Assembly (NCBI GenBank): GCA_937996725.1
Contig: CALKUR010000051.1
Coordinates: forward strand, 1 to 34,490
Origin: an uncultured Dechloromonas sp.
GTDB lineage: Bacteria; Pseudomonadota; Gammaproteobacteria; Burkholderiales; Rhodocyclaceae
DNA: 34,490 nt
Reading direction: 5' to 3'
The notes below the pieces were generated by a model, which ran no database searches, was not told where the DNA came from, and saw only the letters and a program-made list of their open reading frames with translations. The translations under genes and the position numbers were made by a program. Below, piece after piece: positions 8,402-15,842 of the stretch (the first letter of the stretch is position 1; each line of letters begins with the position of its first letter).

Positions 8402-9070
8402 ATGAAAATTACGCAAGAACTCGTTGAGCGCAAAGTAGGGTTGCTGATTGTGCTGACCTTCCTGACCGTTCTGGTGGGTGGTGCGATCGAGATCATCCCG
8501 CTGTTCTGGCAGAAGTCGACGACGACGCCAATCGAAGGTCTCAAGCCCTACGATGCCGTTCGTCTGGTGGGCCGTGATATTTACATCCGCGAAGGCTGTT
8601 ACAACTGTCACTCGCAGATGATCCGTCCGTTCCGTGCAGAGACCGAACGTTACGGTCACTACTCGGTAGGTGGTGAGTCGGTTTACGACCATCCTTTCCA
8701 GTGGGGGTCGAAGCGTACCGGTCCGGATCTCGCCCGCGTTGGCGGCCGTTATTCTGATGCATGGCATGTTGCCCACTTGAACCAACCGCGTGATGTAGTG
8801 CCTGAGTCGAATATGCCGGCTTATCCGCACCTCCTGAGCACCAAGGCTTCGGCCACGGTCGGCTCGGACGTGGATGGCAAGATGGTTGCGTTGCGCCGTG
8901 TTGGCGTACCGTACACCGACGAGGATATCGCGGGTGCCAAGGAAGCCATTGGCGACAAGACCGAGATGGATGTTCTGGTGGCCTATCTGCAAGGTCTGGG
9001 TACGCTGCTGCCGAATACGGCAGCGGCAAGCGCAGCTCCAGCAGCGCCGGCTGTGCCTGCGGCTCAGTAA
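8402..9070 (+). CDS. ccoO: cbb3-type cytochrome c oxidase subunit II (monohaem)
   Basis: Membrane-anchored monohaem cytochrome c that passes electrons towards CcoN. 222 residues: one N-terminal transmembrane helix (about 12-34), then haem c site CYNCH (Cys66, Cys69, His70) in the family block REGCYNCHSQMIRPF, and a likely axial methionine in ESNMPAYP. A flexible Ala/Pro-rich tail of about 18 residues ends the protein. GGAG precedes the ATG. It lies 24 bases after ccoN in the same operon. Confidence 0.96.
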   Translation: MKITQELVERKVGLLIVLTFLTVLVGGAIEIIPLFWQKSTTTPIEGLKPYDAVRLVGRDIYIREGCYNCHSQMIRPFRAETERYGHYSVGGESVYDHPFQWGSKRTGPDLARVGGRYSDAWHVAHLNQPRDVVPESNMPAYPHLLSTKASATVGSDVDGKMVALRRVGVPYTDEDIAGAKEAIGDKTEMDVLVAYLQGLGTLLPNTAAASAAPAAPAVPAAQ

Positions 9071-9075
9071 TCACT

Positions 9076-9255
9076 ATGGATCAGAACGATTTTCGTATCG
9101 CGGTTACGGTGGTGTCTTTCATCGCCTTTGTCGCGATTTTGTTCTGGGCGTATAACCGGAAGTCGAAGCCAGGTTTTGACGTGGCGTCGCGCATTCCGTT
9201 TGAAACCCTCGAGCAGGCCAAGCAGGACGAGGCCCGCGAATCGTCTCTGAAGTAA
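9076..9255 (+). CDS. ccoQ: cbb3-type cytochrome oxidase subunit CcoQ
   Basis: Small stabilising subunit of the oxidase, 59 residues. It starts MDQNDFRIAVTVVSFIAFVA, has one transmembrane helix (about 8-25), then a charged cytoplasmic tail rich in Glu, Lys and Arg. Identified by size, topology and its fixed place between ccoO (5 bases upstream) and ccoP (34 bases downstream). Sequence conservation in this family is low, but the YNRKSKPGF segment after the helix is typical. Confidence 0.88.
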   Translation: MDQNDFRIAVTVVSFIAFVAILFWAYNRKSKPGFDVASRIPFETLEQAKQDEARESSLK

Positions 9256-9289
9256 TCCAAACCCGTCACGAACTTACGGAAGAATCATC

Positions 9290-10189
9290 ATGCTAACTAG
9301 TGTTGCTTCGATTATCGTCACCATCGTGGTGCTCGGCAGCATCCTCGGTTGTGCCTTCATTCTCTGGAATCAGGCACGAGTCAAGTTGCCCAAAGGCAAG
9401 GTCGAAACCACCGGTCACGAGTGGGATGGCCTTGAGGAATACAACAATCCGCTGCCCAAATGGTGGATGGGTCTGTTCTGGATCACGGTGATCTTTGCAC
9501 TGGCCTATGTTTTCCTCTATCCGGGCCTGGGTAATAACAAGGGTCTGCTGGATTGGTCGTCGGCTGGTCAGTGGCAGAAGGAAGTGAACAAGGCCGATGA
9601 GCAATATGGCCCGCTGTTCGCCAAATATGCCCAGACACCGGTTGCCGATCTGGCGCAGGATCCACAAGCTCTGGAAGTCGGTAAGCGCCTGTTCCTGACC
9701 TACTGCTACCAGTGTCACGGCTCGGACGCCCGCGGTGCTAAGGGTTTCCCGAATCTGACCGACAACGATTGGCTGTACGGTGGTTCGCCGGAGGTCATTC
9801 TGCAAACCATCACCAATGGTCGTAACGGCATGATGCCGCCGCATGCCCACCTGGGCGGCGAAGCGATCAAGAATCTGGCCAATTACGTCCGTTCGCTCTC
9901 GGGTCTGGCCAATGATTCGCTGGCCGCTGCCAAGGGCAAGGAACTCTTTGCCTCGTCGGGTTGCGCCGGTTGTCACGGTGCGGATGCCAAGGGCAATCAG
10001 GCCATCGGTGCCCCGAATCTGACCGACAACGTCTGGTTGTATGGCAGCTCGGAAAAGACCATTACCGAAACGATCACGAATGGCCGTCAAAACATGATGC
10101 CGGCCTTTGCTGATCGACTGAACGAAGGCAAGCTGAAACTGTTGGCTGCCTACGTTTATAGCCTGTCGCAAAAGCCTGCCGCCAAGTAA
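9290..10189 (+). CDS. ccoP: cbb3-type cytochrome c oxidase subunit III (dihaem)
   Basis: Dihaem cytochrome c that is the electron entry point of the oxidase. 299 residues. The N-terminal part has two hydrophobic helices (about 5-27 and 57-78) flanking GHEWDGLEEYNNPLPKWW, the CcoP N-terminal domain. Two haem c domains follow: CYQCH (Cys139, Cys142, His143) and CAGCH (Cys225, Cys228, His229). Each is followed by an APNLTD- or PNLTD-like block and a methionine ligand in NGRNGMMP or NGRQNMMP. Last gene of ccoNOQP; a strong terminator follows. Confidence 0.97.
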   Translation: MLTSVASIIVTIVVLGSILGCAFILWNQARVKLPKGKVETTGHEWDGLEEYNNPLPKWWMGLFWITVIFALAYVFLYPGLGNNKGLLDWSSAGQWQKEVNKADEQYGPLFAKYAQTPVADLAQDPQALEVGKRLFLTYCYQCHGSDARGAKGFPNLTDNDWLYGGSPEVILQTITNGRNGMMPPHAHLGGEAIKNLANYVRSLSGLANDSLAAAKGKELFASSGCAGCHGADAKGNQAIGAPNLTDNVWLYGSSEKTITETITNGRQNMMPAFADRLNEGKLKLLAAYVYSLSQKPAAK

Positions 10190-10206
10190 TTTTGACACCA
10201 GGATAC

Positions 10207-10242
10207 AAACGCCCCGCTGGTTTCCGGTGGGGCGTTTTTTTT
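10207..10242 (+). terminator. Intrinsic terminator after ccoP
   Basis: A GC-rich hairpin (ACGCCCCGC pairing with GTGGGGCGT, one G-U pair) followed by eight T at 10235-10242. It separates ccoNOQP from ccoG. Confidence 0.9.
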
Positions 10243-10307
10243 GAGCGTCTCAAACGATATATACAAGCGTAAAATGTTGCAGTCGCAATAGCCTACGGGA
10301 ATGATTC

Positions 10308-11723
10308 ATGAGCCAGCAAGAGAACCCTTCGCAAAAACCTACAGATGTCGAGCAGTCGCTCTATGCCAAGCACAAGAAGGTCTATGCGCGCGAAACGCCG
10401 GGTAAGTTCAACTCGCTGCGCTGGTTTTTTGTATTTCTGACGCAGGCGATTTTCTATTTTGGTCCCTGGTTGCAGTGGAATGGTCGCCAGGCCCTGTTGT
10501 TTGATTTGGCCGAACGCAAGTTCTATCTCTTCGGTCTGGTCCTTTGGCCGCAGGACGTGATCTATCTATCGATCATCTTGTTGTTATCGGCATTTGGACT
10601 CTTCCTGTTCACGGCAGTGGCTGGGCGTCTGTTCTGCGGTTACGCTTGTCCGCAGACGGTCTACACCGAAATCTTCATGTGGATCGAGAACCGCTTAGAG
10701 GGTGATCGGAACGCTCGGATTAAATTGGACCAGTCGCCGATGTCTGGCCGTAAATTCCGCATCAAGGCTAGTAAGTATTTCCTGTGGGGCGTCCTGTCGT
10801 TGTGGACGGGGATCACCTTCGTGGGCTTCTTTATGCCGATGAAGGATCTGATCCAGGAACTCCTCACGCTGACGATCAGTGGCTGGTCGGCCTTCTGGGT
10901 ATTCTTCTATAGTGCCTTCTGTTTTCTGCAAGCCGGTTTTATGCGCGAGCAGGTCTGTAAATACATGTGTCCGTATGCCCGATTCCAGGGTGTGATGTTT
11001 GATCCGGACACTCTGATTGTGACCTACGACGAGGCGCGTGGCGAGCCGCGCGGTGCACGTCGTAAAACAGATGACCTCAAGGCTAAAGGTATTGGTGATT
11101 GCGTCGATTGCAAGGTCTGCGTCCAGGTTTGTCCGACGGGTATCGATATCCGTAATGGCTTGCAGTACGAATGCATCGGTTGTGGGCTGTGCATTGACGC
11201 CTGTAATGAGATCATGGTCAAGATGGATTACCCGCCAGGGCTGATCCGCTATGCCACTGAAAATTCGGTGGCCAAGCAATACACGTCCAGCGAAACAATG
11301 CGTCATGTGTTCCGCCCACGAATTCTGCTGTACACCGGTATCCTCCTTTTAATCTTCGCAGCCTTCGTGTATTCCCTAGGCACGCGTATTCCCCTGCGCG
11401 TGGATGTGTTGCGTGATCGTGGTGTGATGTCCCGCGAGGTCGGCGATGGCCTGACAGAGAATGTGTATCTGCTGCACATCATGAACATGCAAGACACGAC
11501 ACGTACCTTCAGCGTTAAACCAGAAGGGCTAGAAGGTATTCGCATGGATGGTCTGGATGCGTTTACGGTTCAGCCACTGGAAAACCTGACACAGCCGATC
11601 AATGTGCGTGTGCCTGCCGGCGAAGGTAAGCCGGGGGCGAATCCGATTACTTTTGTGATTGTGGATACGCTGAACGCGGATGTCCGTCGCGACGAGAAAT
11701 CTACCTTTATCCAACCGAATTGA
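10308..11723 (+). CDS. ccoG: cbb3 oxidase accessory protein CcoG (4Fe-4S)
   Basis: Integral membrane iron-sulfur protein (RdxA/FixG family) required with CcoH, CcoI and CcoS for cbb3 assembly; reported in other bacteria to act in copper reduction. 471 residues. Several transmembrane helices in the first 210 residues include the redox-type motif GRLFCGYACPQT. Two ferredoxin-like clusters follow: CVDCKVCVQVCP and CIGCGLCIDACNE. A further helix (about 340-360) leads to a periplasmic immunoglobulin-like C-terminal domain. It lies 118 bases after ccoP, beyond a terminator, so it needs its own promoter; TAAAAT at 10270-10275 is a possible -10. Confidence 0.95.
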   Translation: MSQQENPSQKPTDVEQSLYAKHKKVYARETPGKFNSLRWFFVFLTQAIFYFGPWLQWNGRQALLFDLAERKFYLFGLVLWPQDVIYLSIILLLSAFGLFLFTAVAGRLFCGYACPQTVYTEIFMWIENRLEGDRNARIKLDQSPMSGRKFRIKASKYFLWGVLSLWTGITFVGFFMPMKDLIQELLTLTISGWSAFWVFFYSAFCFLQAGFMREQVCKYMCPYARFQGVMFDPDTLIVTYDEARGEPRGARRKTDDLKAKGIGDCVDCKVCVQVCPTGIDIRNGLQYECIGCGLCIDACNEIMVKMDYPPGLIRYATENSVAKQYTSSETMRHVFRPRILLYTGILLLIFAAFVYSLGTRIPLRVDVLRDRGVMSREVGDGLTENVYLLHIMNMQDTTRTFSVKPEGLEGIRMDGLDAFTVQPLENLTQPINVRVPAGEGKPGANPITFVIVDTLNADVRRDEKSTFIQPN

Positions 11724-11728
11724 ACGCG

Positions 11729-12247
11729 ATGAGTGAATTAGGTCAGACGCCCCCCGCGCCCTGGTATCGACACCGTTGGCCATGGATCCTGATGGCCGGT
11801 CCGGCCATCGTCATTGTGGCCGGCTTCATCACCGCTTGGCTGGCGATCGTAAGTTTTGACGGCCTAGTAGAAGACAACTATTACAAAGTTGGCTTGGCGG
11901 TGAACCAACAACTTCAGCAAAAGAAACTGGCCGCCCAGCTAGGACTGAAAGCTGACTTGTCTTACGTTGCGGCCGACCAAGAAGTGACACTCGTATTGAC
12001 GGGTTTGCAGCCTGGGGCATTGCCCGATGATATTCGTTTGAAACTGGTACATCCGACCCGCAAGGGTGAAGATCAGATCGTTGTGCTGCATCGAAGCGGC
12101 AACCAATTTACCGGTAAATTTGAAACGCCACCCAGTGCTGGCCGCTGGAATGTGCTGCTTGAAGACCCTGTTGCCGGCTGGCGTATGGATACGGTCTGGG
12201 ATTTACGCACGAACCAGCGTGTCACGTTTTCAGCAAAACCCCAATAA
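11729..12247 (+). CDS. ccoH: FixH/CcoH family cbb3 assembly protein
   Basis: Single-pass membrane protein needed for stable cbb3 assembly, thought to work with CcoI. 172 residues: N-terminal cytoplasmic stretch, a transmembrane helix about 20-40 (ILMAGPAIVIVAGFITAW), the conserved DGLVEDNYYKVGLAVNQ block, then a periplasmic beta-rich domain. Start ATG 11729 lies 5 bases after the ccoG stop; a TTG at 11720 overlapping that stop is an alternative adding 3 residues. Known as fixH in rhizobia. Confidence 0.92.
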   Translation: MSELGQTPPAPWYRHRWPWILMAGPAIVIVAGFITAWLAIVSFDGLVEDNYYKVGLAVNQQLQQKKLAAQLGLKADLSYVAADQEVTLVLTGLQPGALPDDIRLKLVHPTRKGEDQIVVLHRSGNQFTGKFETPPSAGRWNVLLEDPVAGWRMDTVWDLRTNQRVTFSAKPQ

Positions 12248-12275
12248 TTTTTATTAGATAGAAAGGAGCACCATC

Positions 12276-12410
12276 ATGGCTTGGAAAGAACTATTTACGA
12301 CAGATGTCGGCCTGGCGAGTCTTGGCGTGATCGTTTTTGTAATCGGTATGTCGGTCTACTTCGGTCGCATGTTCAACAAAAAGATGAACGAGAAGCCGGG
12401 CAACGAGTAA
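12276..12410 (+). CDS. DUF3149 small membrane protein
   Basis: 44-residue protein with an excellent ribosome binding site (AAAGGAG at 12262-12268). The sequence begins MAWKELFTTDVGLASLGVIV, has one transmembrane helix (about 12-29) and ends in a basic/polar tail (RMFNKKMNEKPGNE). The TDVGLASL motif and size fit the DUF3149 family of tiny proteobacterial membrane proteins; the function is unknown. It lies 28 bases after ccoH and just before a terminator, so it is the last gene of ccoG-ccoH. By position a role in the oxidase is possible but unproven. Confidence 0.8.
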   Translation: MAWKELFTTDVGLASLGVIVFVIGMSVYFGRMFNKKMNEKPGNE

Positions 12411-12428
12411 CTGTTTCGGACATTACGT

Positions 12429-12464
12429 AAAAAGCCCGGCCAGAGGAACTGAGCCGGGCTTTTT
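12429..12464. terminator. Bidirectional terminator between DUF3149 gene and uspA
   Basis: Perfect inverted repeat AAAAAGCCCGGC / GCCGGGCTTTTT with a 12-base loop. A-run on the left and T-run on the right allow it to stop the ccoG-ccoH-DUF3149 transcript and the convergent fnr-usp transcript. Confidence 0.9.
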
Positions 12465-12487
12465 ATTGGCGCTACTTCTGCTGGGTA

Positions 12488-12931
12488 TTAGCGATAGACC
12501 AGCACCGGTGTCTTGGAGTGGGTAAGCACTTTCTGTGTTTCGCTGCCGAGGAGTAGGCCGCTGATACCGCGGCGTCCATGCGATGCCATGAAAATGAGGT
12601 CACAGGCTTTGTCCTGGGCGGTTTGAACGATGACCTCATAAGGCACATCGCTGGTCTCGGACACTGTCGTTGTCGTGACGCCGGCAGCCGCACAGATGTC
12701 TTCGGCCGCTTTCAGATTGCGATGTGCGATGGTGTTGGTGAGCTTGCTGAACTCATCGGGGGGCGTCGGGTCAATCATGGCACCGTCACCGTAGTAGCTC
12801 ACCGGGTATTCGGGCTTAACAAACAGAATGGTGATAGATGCCTTGGTTTCGCTGGCAAACTCTGCGGCCTTGCGGGTCGCCATCAGCGAGAGATCTGAGC
12901 CATCAATCGGGAGCAGGAGGTGCTTGAACAT
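12488..12931 (-). CDS. Universal stress protein, UspA family
   Basis: Soluble nucleotide-binding-fold stress protein, 147 residues. N-terminus MFKHLLLPIDGSDLS and C-terminal ASHGRRGISGLLLGSETQKV are family hallmarks; the latter holds the G-x9-G-S part of the ATP-binding loop, suggesting an ATP-binding type. The start was set at 12931 because the frame upstream reads into the fnr tail without homology; AAAGG precedes it on the minus strand. It lies 10 bases downstream of fnr on the same strand, so it is probably cotranscribed. Usp genes are often members of ANR/FNR regulons. Confidence 0.92.
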   Translation of the reverse strand: MFKHLLLPIDGSDLSLMATRKAAEFASETKASITILFVKPEYPVSYYGDGAMIDPTPPDEFSKLTNTIAHRNLKAAEDICAAAGVTTTTVSETSDVPYEVIVQTAQDKACDLIFMASHGRRGISGLLLGSETQKVLTHSKTPVLVYR

Positions 12932-12941
12932 GTGATGCCTT

Positions 12942-13727
12942 TCAATGAGCGGGGCGGCCACTGGCAATCTCTGCCAGGCCCTCTGGGTTGGTGATCTGTA
13001 GGTGACGGGTCTGCACATCGACTAGGCCGTCTTCCTGAAAACGGGAGAATAGACGAGAAACGGTTTCTAACGATAGGCCGAGGTAACTGCCGATTTCCTC
13101 CCGGGTCATGCGCAGAACGAAGGTATTCGGCGAGTAACCCAGACGCGAAAAGCGTTTGCCTAGATCCACGATGAATGCTGCCAAGCGCGCTTCGGAGCGC
13201 ATGTTGGCTAAAATCTGGAAGGCCGCCTGGTCCTGAACCAGGCGCTGGCTCATCAGGCGGTTCAGGTGGGCATGAAGGGTAGGGAACGATGCTGCAATTT
13301 CCTCAACATTGCCATACGGCATCAGGCAAACTTCGCTGACTTCCAATGCCACGGCGCGGCAAGCATGATGCCCATGACCAATGCCGTCCATCCCCAGGAT
13401 TTCGCCGGTCATGAGAAAGCCGGTAACTTGGTCGCGCTGCGAGTTGCTGGGTACCAGTGTTTTGAAGAAGCCGCTGCGCACTGCATAAATGGCGTTAAAG
13501 GATTCACCTTGCTCAAACAGGGTTTCGCCGCGCTGAAGGCGACGACGTGTCGGAAACCATTGGTCCAGTGAGTCCAGTTCCTCGACGTTGAGCGAGGGCG
13601 GATGGCAGACGGCGTTCATGTCGCAATGCAAGCATTGTGCCTTCAACTCTGCGACATCAACCCCCCGGGATTTGTGCGTACACGAATCCTTGTTTTTGAA
13701 ATCCTGAACTTCGGTCTTGCTGGACAT
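12942..13727 (-). CDS. fnr: FNR-type oxygen-sensing transcriptional regulator
   Basis: CRP/FNR-family activator that binds TTGAT-N4-ATCAA when its oxygen-labile [4Fe-4S] cluster is intact. 261 residues. The N-terminal cluster motif is C-x2-C-x5-C (Cys32, Cys35, Cys41), and Cys134 (SEVCLMPYG) matches the fourth FNR ligand. The cAMP-like beta-roll domain is at about 55-150. The C-terminal helix-turn-helix has YLGLSLETVSRLFSRFQ, with Glu221, Ser224 and Arg225 as the DNA-contact trio of FNR. The two FNR boxes at 6614 and 6834 are natural targets. Divergent from hemN with only 11 bases between start codons. Also called anr in some groups. Confidence 0.95.
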   Translation of the reverse strand: MSSKTEVQDFKNKDSCTHKSRGVDVAELKAQCLHCDMNAVCHPPSLNVEELDSLDQWFPTRRRLQRGETLFEQGESFNAIYAVRSGFFKTLVPSNSQRDQVTGFLMTGEILGMDGIGHGHHACRAVALEVSEVCLMPYGNVEEIAASFPTLHAHLNRLMSQRLVQDQAAFQILANMRSEARLAAFIVDLGKRFSRLGYSPNTFVLRMTREEIGSYLGLSLETVSRLFSRFQEDGLVDVQTRHLQITNPEGLAEIASGRPAH

Positions 13728-13732
13728 ATAAT
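13727..13732 (+). promoter_or_regulatory. Perfect -10 hexamer (TATAAT) abutting hemN
   Basis: TATAAT overlaps the fnr start codon and lies 6 bases before the hemN ATG. Transcription from it would begin at about 13739, the hemN start itself, suggesting a leaderless mRNA or use of ATG 13754. The -35 region (CTGAAC at 13704-13709, spacing 17) is weak, and I see no FNR box, so an activator could be involved. Confidence 0.5.
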
Positions 13733-13738
13733 TCGTCT

Positions 13739-15148
13739 ATGAACAGTACAACGATGGCTCAAACGGGTTTGGTGGACCGGGACATTTGTCGCCGATTTGA
13801 CATCAGCGGCCCCCGTTACACATCCTACCCGACTGCGGACAGGTTTCAAGCAGATCCGGGTGCCGAGTTTTTGGTGTACGCGTTAGGTCACCGACCGGCA
13901 CCGGAACAGCCAGTTTCATTATATGTCCATCTGCCGTTCTGTAGCACGGTCTGTTATTACTGCGGTTGTAATAAGGTCATTACCAAAGATCACAGCAAAT
14001 CTTCACGCTATATCGATTATCTAGAGCGTGAGATCGATATGCAACTTGCCGCATTTAATGGTACGCGTCGGGTAGCGCAGTTGCACTGGGGCGGTGGTAC
14101 GCCGACTTTTCTCAATGATGCAGAAATGGCGCGCCTGATGGGCGCGTTGCGCACCCGCTTTGAGTTCTTGCCTGAAGGTGAGTATTCCATTGAGATTGAT
14201 CCACGCTCGGTTAATCCGGCTCGGGCGCATACGCTGGCGGAGCTCGGCTTTAATCGCATGAGTTTGGGGATTCAAGATTTTGATCCGCTGGTACAAAAAG
14301 CCGTCAATCGAATCCAAACATTCGAACAGACGCGTGATGTGCTGCTGGCCGCGCGCGATGCCGGTTTTAAATCGGTATCAGTGGATCTGATTTACGGCTT
14401 GCCACGTCAAACGCTCGAAGGTTTCCGGGCCACGCTGGAGAAAACGCTTAGCCTGGCACCTGATCGAATTGCACTCTACAGTTATGCCCACCTGCCGCAG
14501 ATATTTATGCCGCAGCGTCGTATTCACGATATCGAACTGCCGAAGCCGGAAGACAAGTTGTCGCTGATGGCGATGGCGATCGAAACCCTAGTCGATGCCG
14601 GTTATGTCTTTATCGGTATGGATCACTTTGCCCGTCCAGATGATGAGCTGGCATTGGCGCAAAAAGCCGGGAAACTGCACCGTAACTTTCAGGGATATTC
14701 GACGCACGCCGAACTTGATTTGCTAGCTTTCGGTGTCTCGGCCATCGCCAAAGTCGGCCCGGTGTATGCTCAGAATGCTAAATCGCTCGATGAGTACTAT
14801 CACGACATTGACGCCGGACATCTGCCAGTGCGTCGCGGATTTCGTATGGATGCTGACGACGAACTTCGGCGCGCTGTCATTCAGGAACTAATGTGTCATT
14901 TCGGGCTGAACTTCGCTGCAGTCTCTCAGGCTTGGGGTATTGATTTCCGAACTTACTTCGCGGATGCACTCGAACAATTGCAGCCGTTGGCCGATGCCGG
15001 TTTGCTAGAGATGAATGAGGTGGGCATTGACGTCATGCCCAAAGGGCGTTTACTGGTCCGGATTATTGCCATGGCTTTCGATCGTCATCTACAGGCAGAT
15101 CGACAGAAGGTACCAGAAGGACGTCAGCGTTATTCCCGGGTAATTTAA
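13739..15148 (+). CDS. hemN: Oxygen-independent coproporphyrinogen III oxidase
   Basis: Radical SAM enzyme that makes protoporphyrinogen IX from coproporphyrinogen III without oxygen, supplying haem under micro-oxic or anoxic conditions. 469 residues, normal length. The radical SAM motif is CSTVCYYC (Cys68, Cys72, Cys75), followed by Cys77 as in true HemN. N-terminal GPRYTSYPTADRF, the SAM-binding HWGGGTPTFL block and C-terminal MCHFGLNF/VRIIAMAFD segments all match. ATG 13739 has no Shine-Dalgarno; ATG 13754 (residue 6) is an alternative. Neighbour fnr fits co-regulation with cbb3 oxidase, which needs much haem. Confidence 0.95.
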   Translation: MNSTTMAQTGLVDRDICRRFDISGPRYTSYPTADRFQADPGAEFLVYALGHRPAPEQPVSLYVHLPFCSTVCYYCGCNKVITKDHSKSSRYIDYLEREIDMQLAAFNGTRRVAQLHWGGGTPTFLNDAEMARLMGALRTRFEFLPEGEYSIEIDPRSVNPARAHTLAELGFNRMSLGIQDFDPLVQKAVNRIQTFEQTRDVLLAARDAGFKSVSVDLIYGLPRQTLEGFRATLEKTLSLAPDRIALYSYAHLPQIFMPQRRIHDIELPKPEDKLSLMAMAIETLVDAGYVFIGMDHFARPDDELALAQKAGKLHRNFQGYSTHAELDLLAFGVSAIAKVGPVYAQNAKSLDEYYHDIDAGHLPVRRGFRMDADDELRRAVIQELMCHFGLNFAAVSQAWGIDFRTYFADALEQLQPLADAGLLEMNEVGIDVMPKGRLLVRIIAMAFDRHLQADRQKVPEGRQRYSRVI

Positions 15149-15167
15149 TCATCTGCTCGAACCAACT

Positions 15168-15836
15168 ATGATGATGCCGGAACTGTCGCTCTTATCGGCA
15201 GCACTTATTGGGTGGCTGGGCGGTGTGCATTGCCTCGGTATGTGCGGTGGCATTGTCAGTGCGCTAACGCTTTCTGCTCCACAGTCTGATCGAACCAAAA
15301 TTCTGTTGGCGTATAACCTCGGCCGTTGCCTAACCTATGTCGCTCTGGGTGCCATGGCTGGCCTACTGGGGCAGCTTGGACTGCAGGCGCTGGGGTTGCC
15401 CCCTAAAGTGCTTTATCTCGTTGCCAACTTCCTGCTGGTTGGCATGGGGTTGTATCTCTTGGGATTCCCCTGGCTGGTTCGACCCCTGGAGCAAGCAGGG
15501 CAGGGACTCTGGCGTAGGGTGGAGCCCTACAGCCGTCGTTTCTTACCCGTCAACACGATGCCGCGGGCCTTATGTGTGGGTTTGCTGTGGGGGTTCTTGC
15601 CATGCGGGCTCGTTTACAGCGCGCTGGCCACGGCGTTTGCTTTAGGATCGGCTGGCCAGGGGAGCTTGTGGATGGCTGCGTTTGCGTTGGGTACTTTGCC
15701 GAATCTCTTGATGGCTGGTTGGATTGGCGCACAGTCCTTGCAGCAATTGCGAAACTCCTCCTGGCGCTGGGTCGGCGGTCTTCTGGTTGCAGGGTGGGGC
15801 TTTTACGGACTTGTCCGGTGGTGGATGGCGGATTAA
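15168..15836 (+). CDS. TauE/SafE-like (DsbD_2-type) six-helix membrane protein
   Basis: Predicted integral membrane protein of about 222 residues with six or so hydrophobic helices, of the family usually annotated as sulfite exporter TauE/SafE or UreH-like domain. The N-terminal helix holds GWLGGVHCLGMCGGI, with His21, Cys22, Met25 and Cys26 as possible metal or redox residues, and a second block GLLWGFLPCGLVYSAL has another CG pair. Members of this family often sit in cbb3 oxidase/copper clusters, so copper handling or thiol transfer is a better guess than sulfite export. Three ATGs in a row at 15168-15176 make the start uncertain by two codons. It lies 19 bases after hemN and 6 before copA. 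Confidence 0.8.
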   Translation: MMMPELSLLSAALIGWLGGVHCLGMCGGIVSALTLSAPQSDRTKILLAYNLGRCLTYVALGAMAGLLGQLGLQALGLPPKVLYLVANFLLVGMGLYLLGFPWLVRPLEQAGQGLWRRVEPYSRRFLPVNTMPRALCVGLLWGFLPCGLVYSALATAFALGSAGQGSLWMAAFALGTLPNLLMAGWIGAQSLQQLRNSSWRWVGGLLVAGWGFYGLVRWWMAD

Positions 15837-15842
15837 TGCATC

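Noticed and set aside
7157..8992. Very long open frame on the minus strand opposite ccoN and ccoO
   Set aside because: It is antisense to two certain genes, rich in His, Arg and Gln as expected from codon-bias shadows, and shows no domain, start signal or neighbour support.
9293..10198. About 300-codon minus-strand open frame opposite ccoP
   Set aside because: Antisense shadow of ccoP; the repeated composition reflects the two haem domains on the plus strand, and no protein motif is visible.
10241..10253. TTGAG-CGT-CTCAA dyad upstream of ccoG
   Set aside because: Spacing is 3 and the half-sites have G/C instead of T/A at the key position; it overlaps the tail of the ccoP terminator. Not a convincing FNR box.
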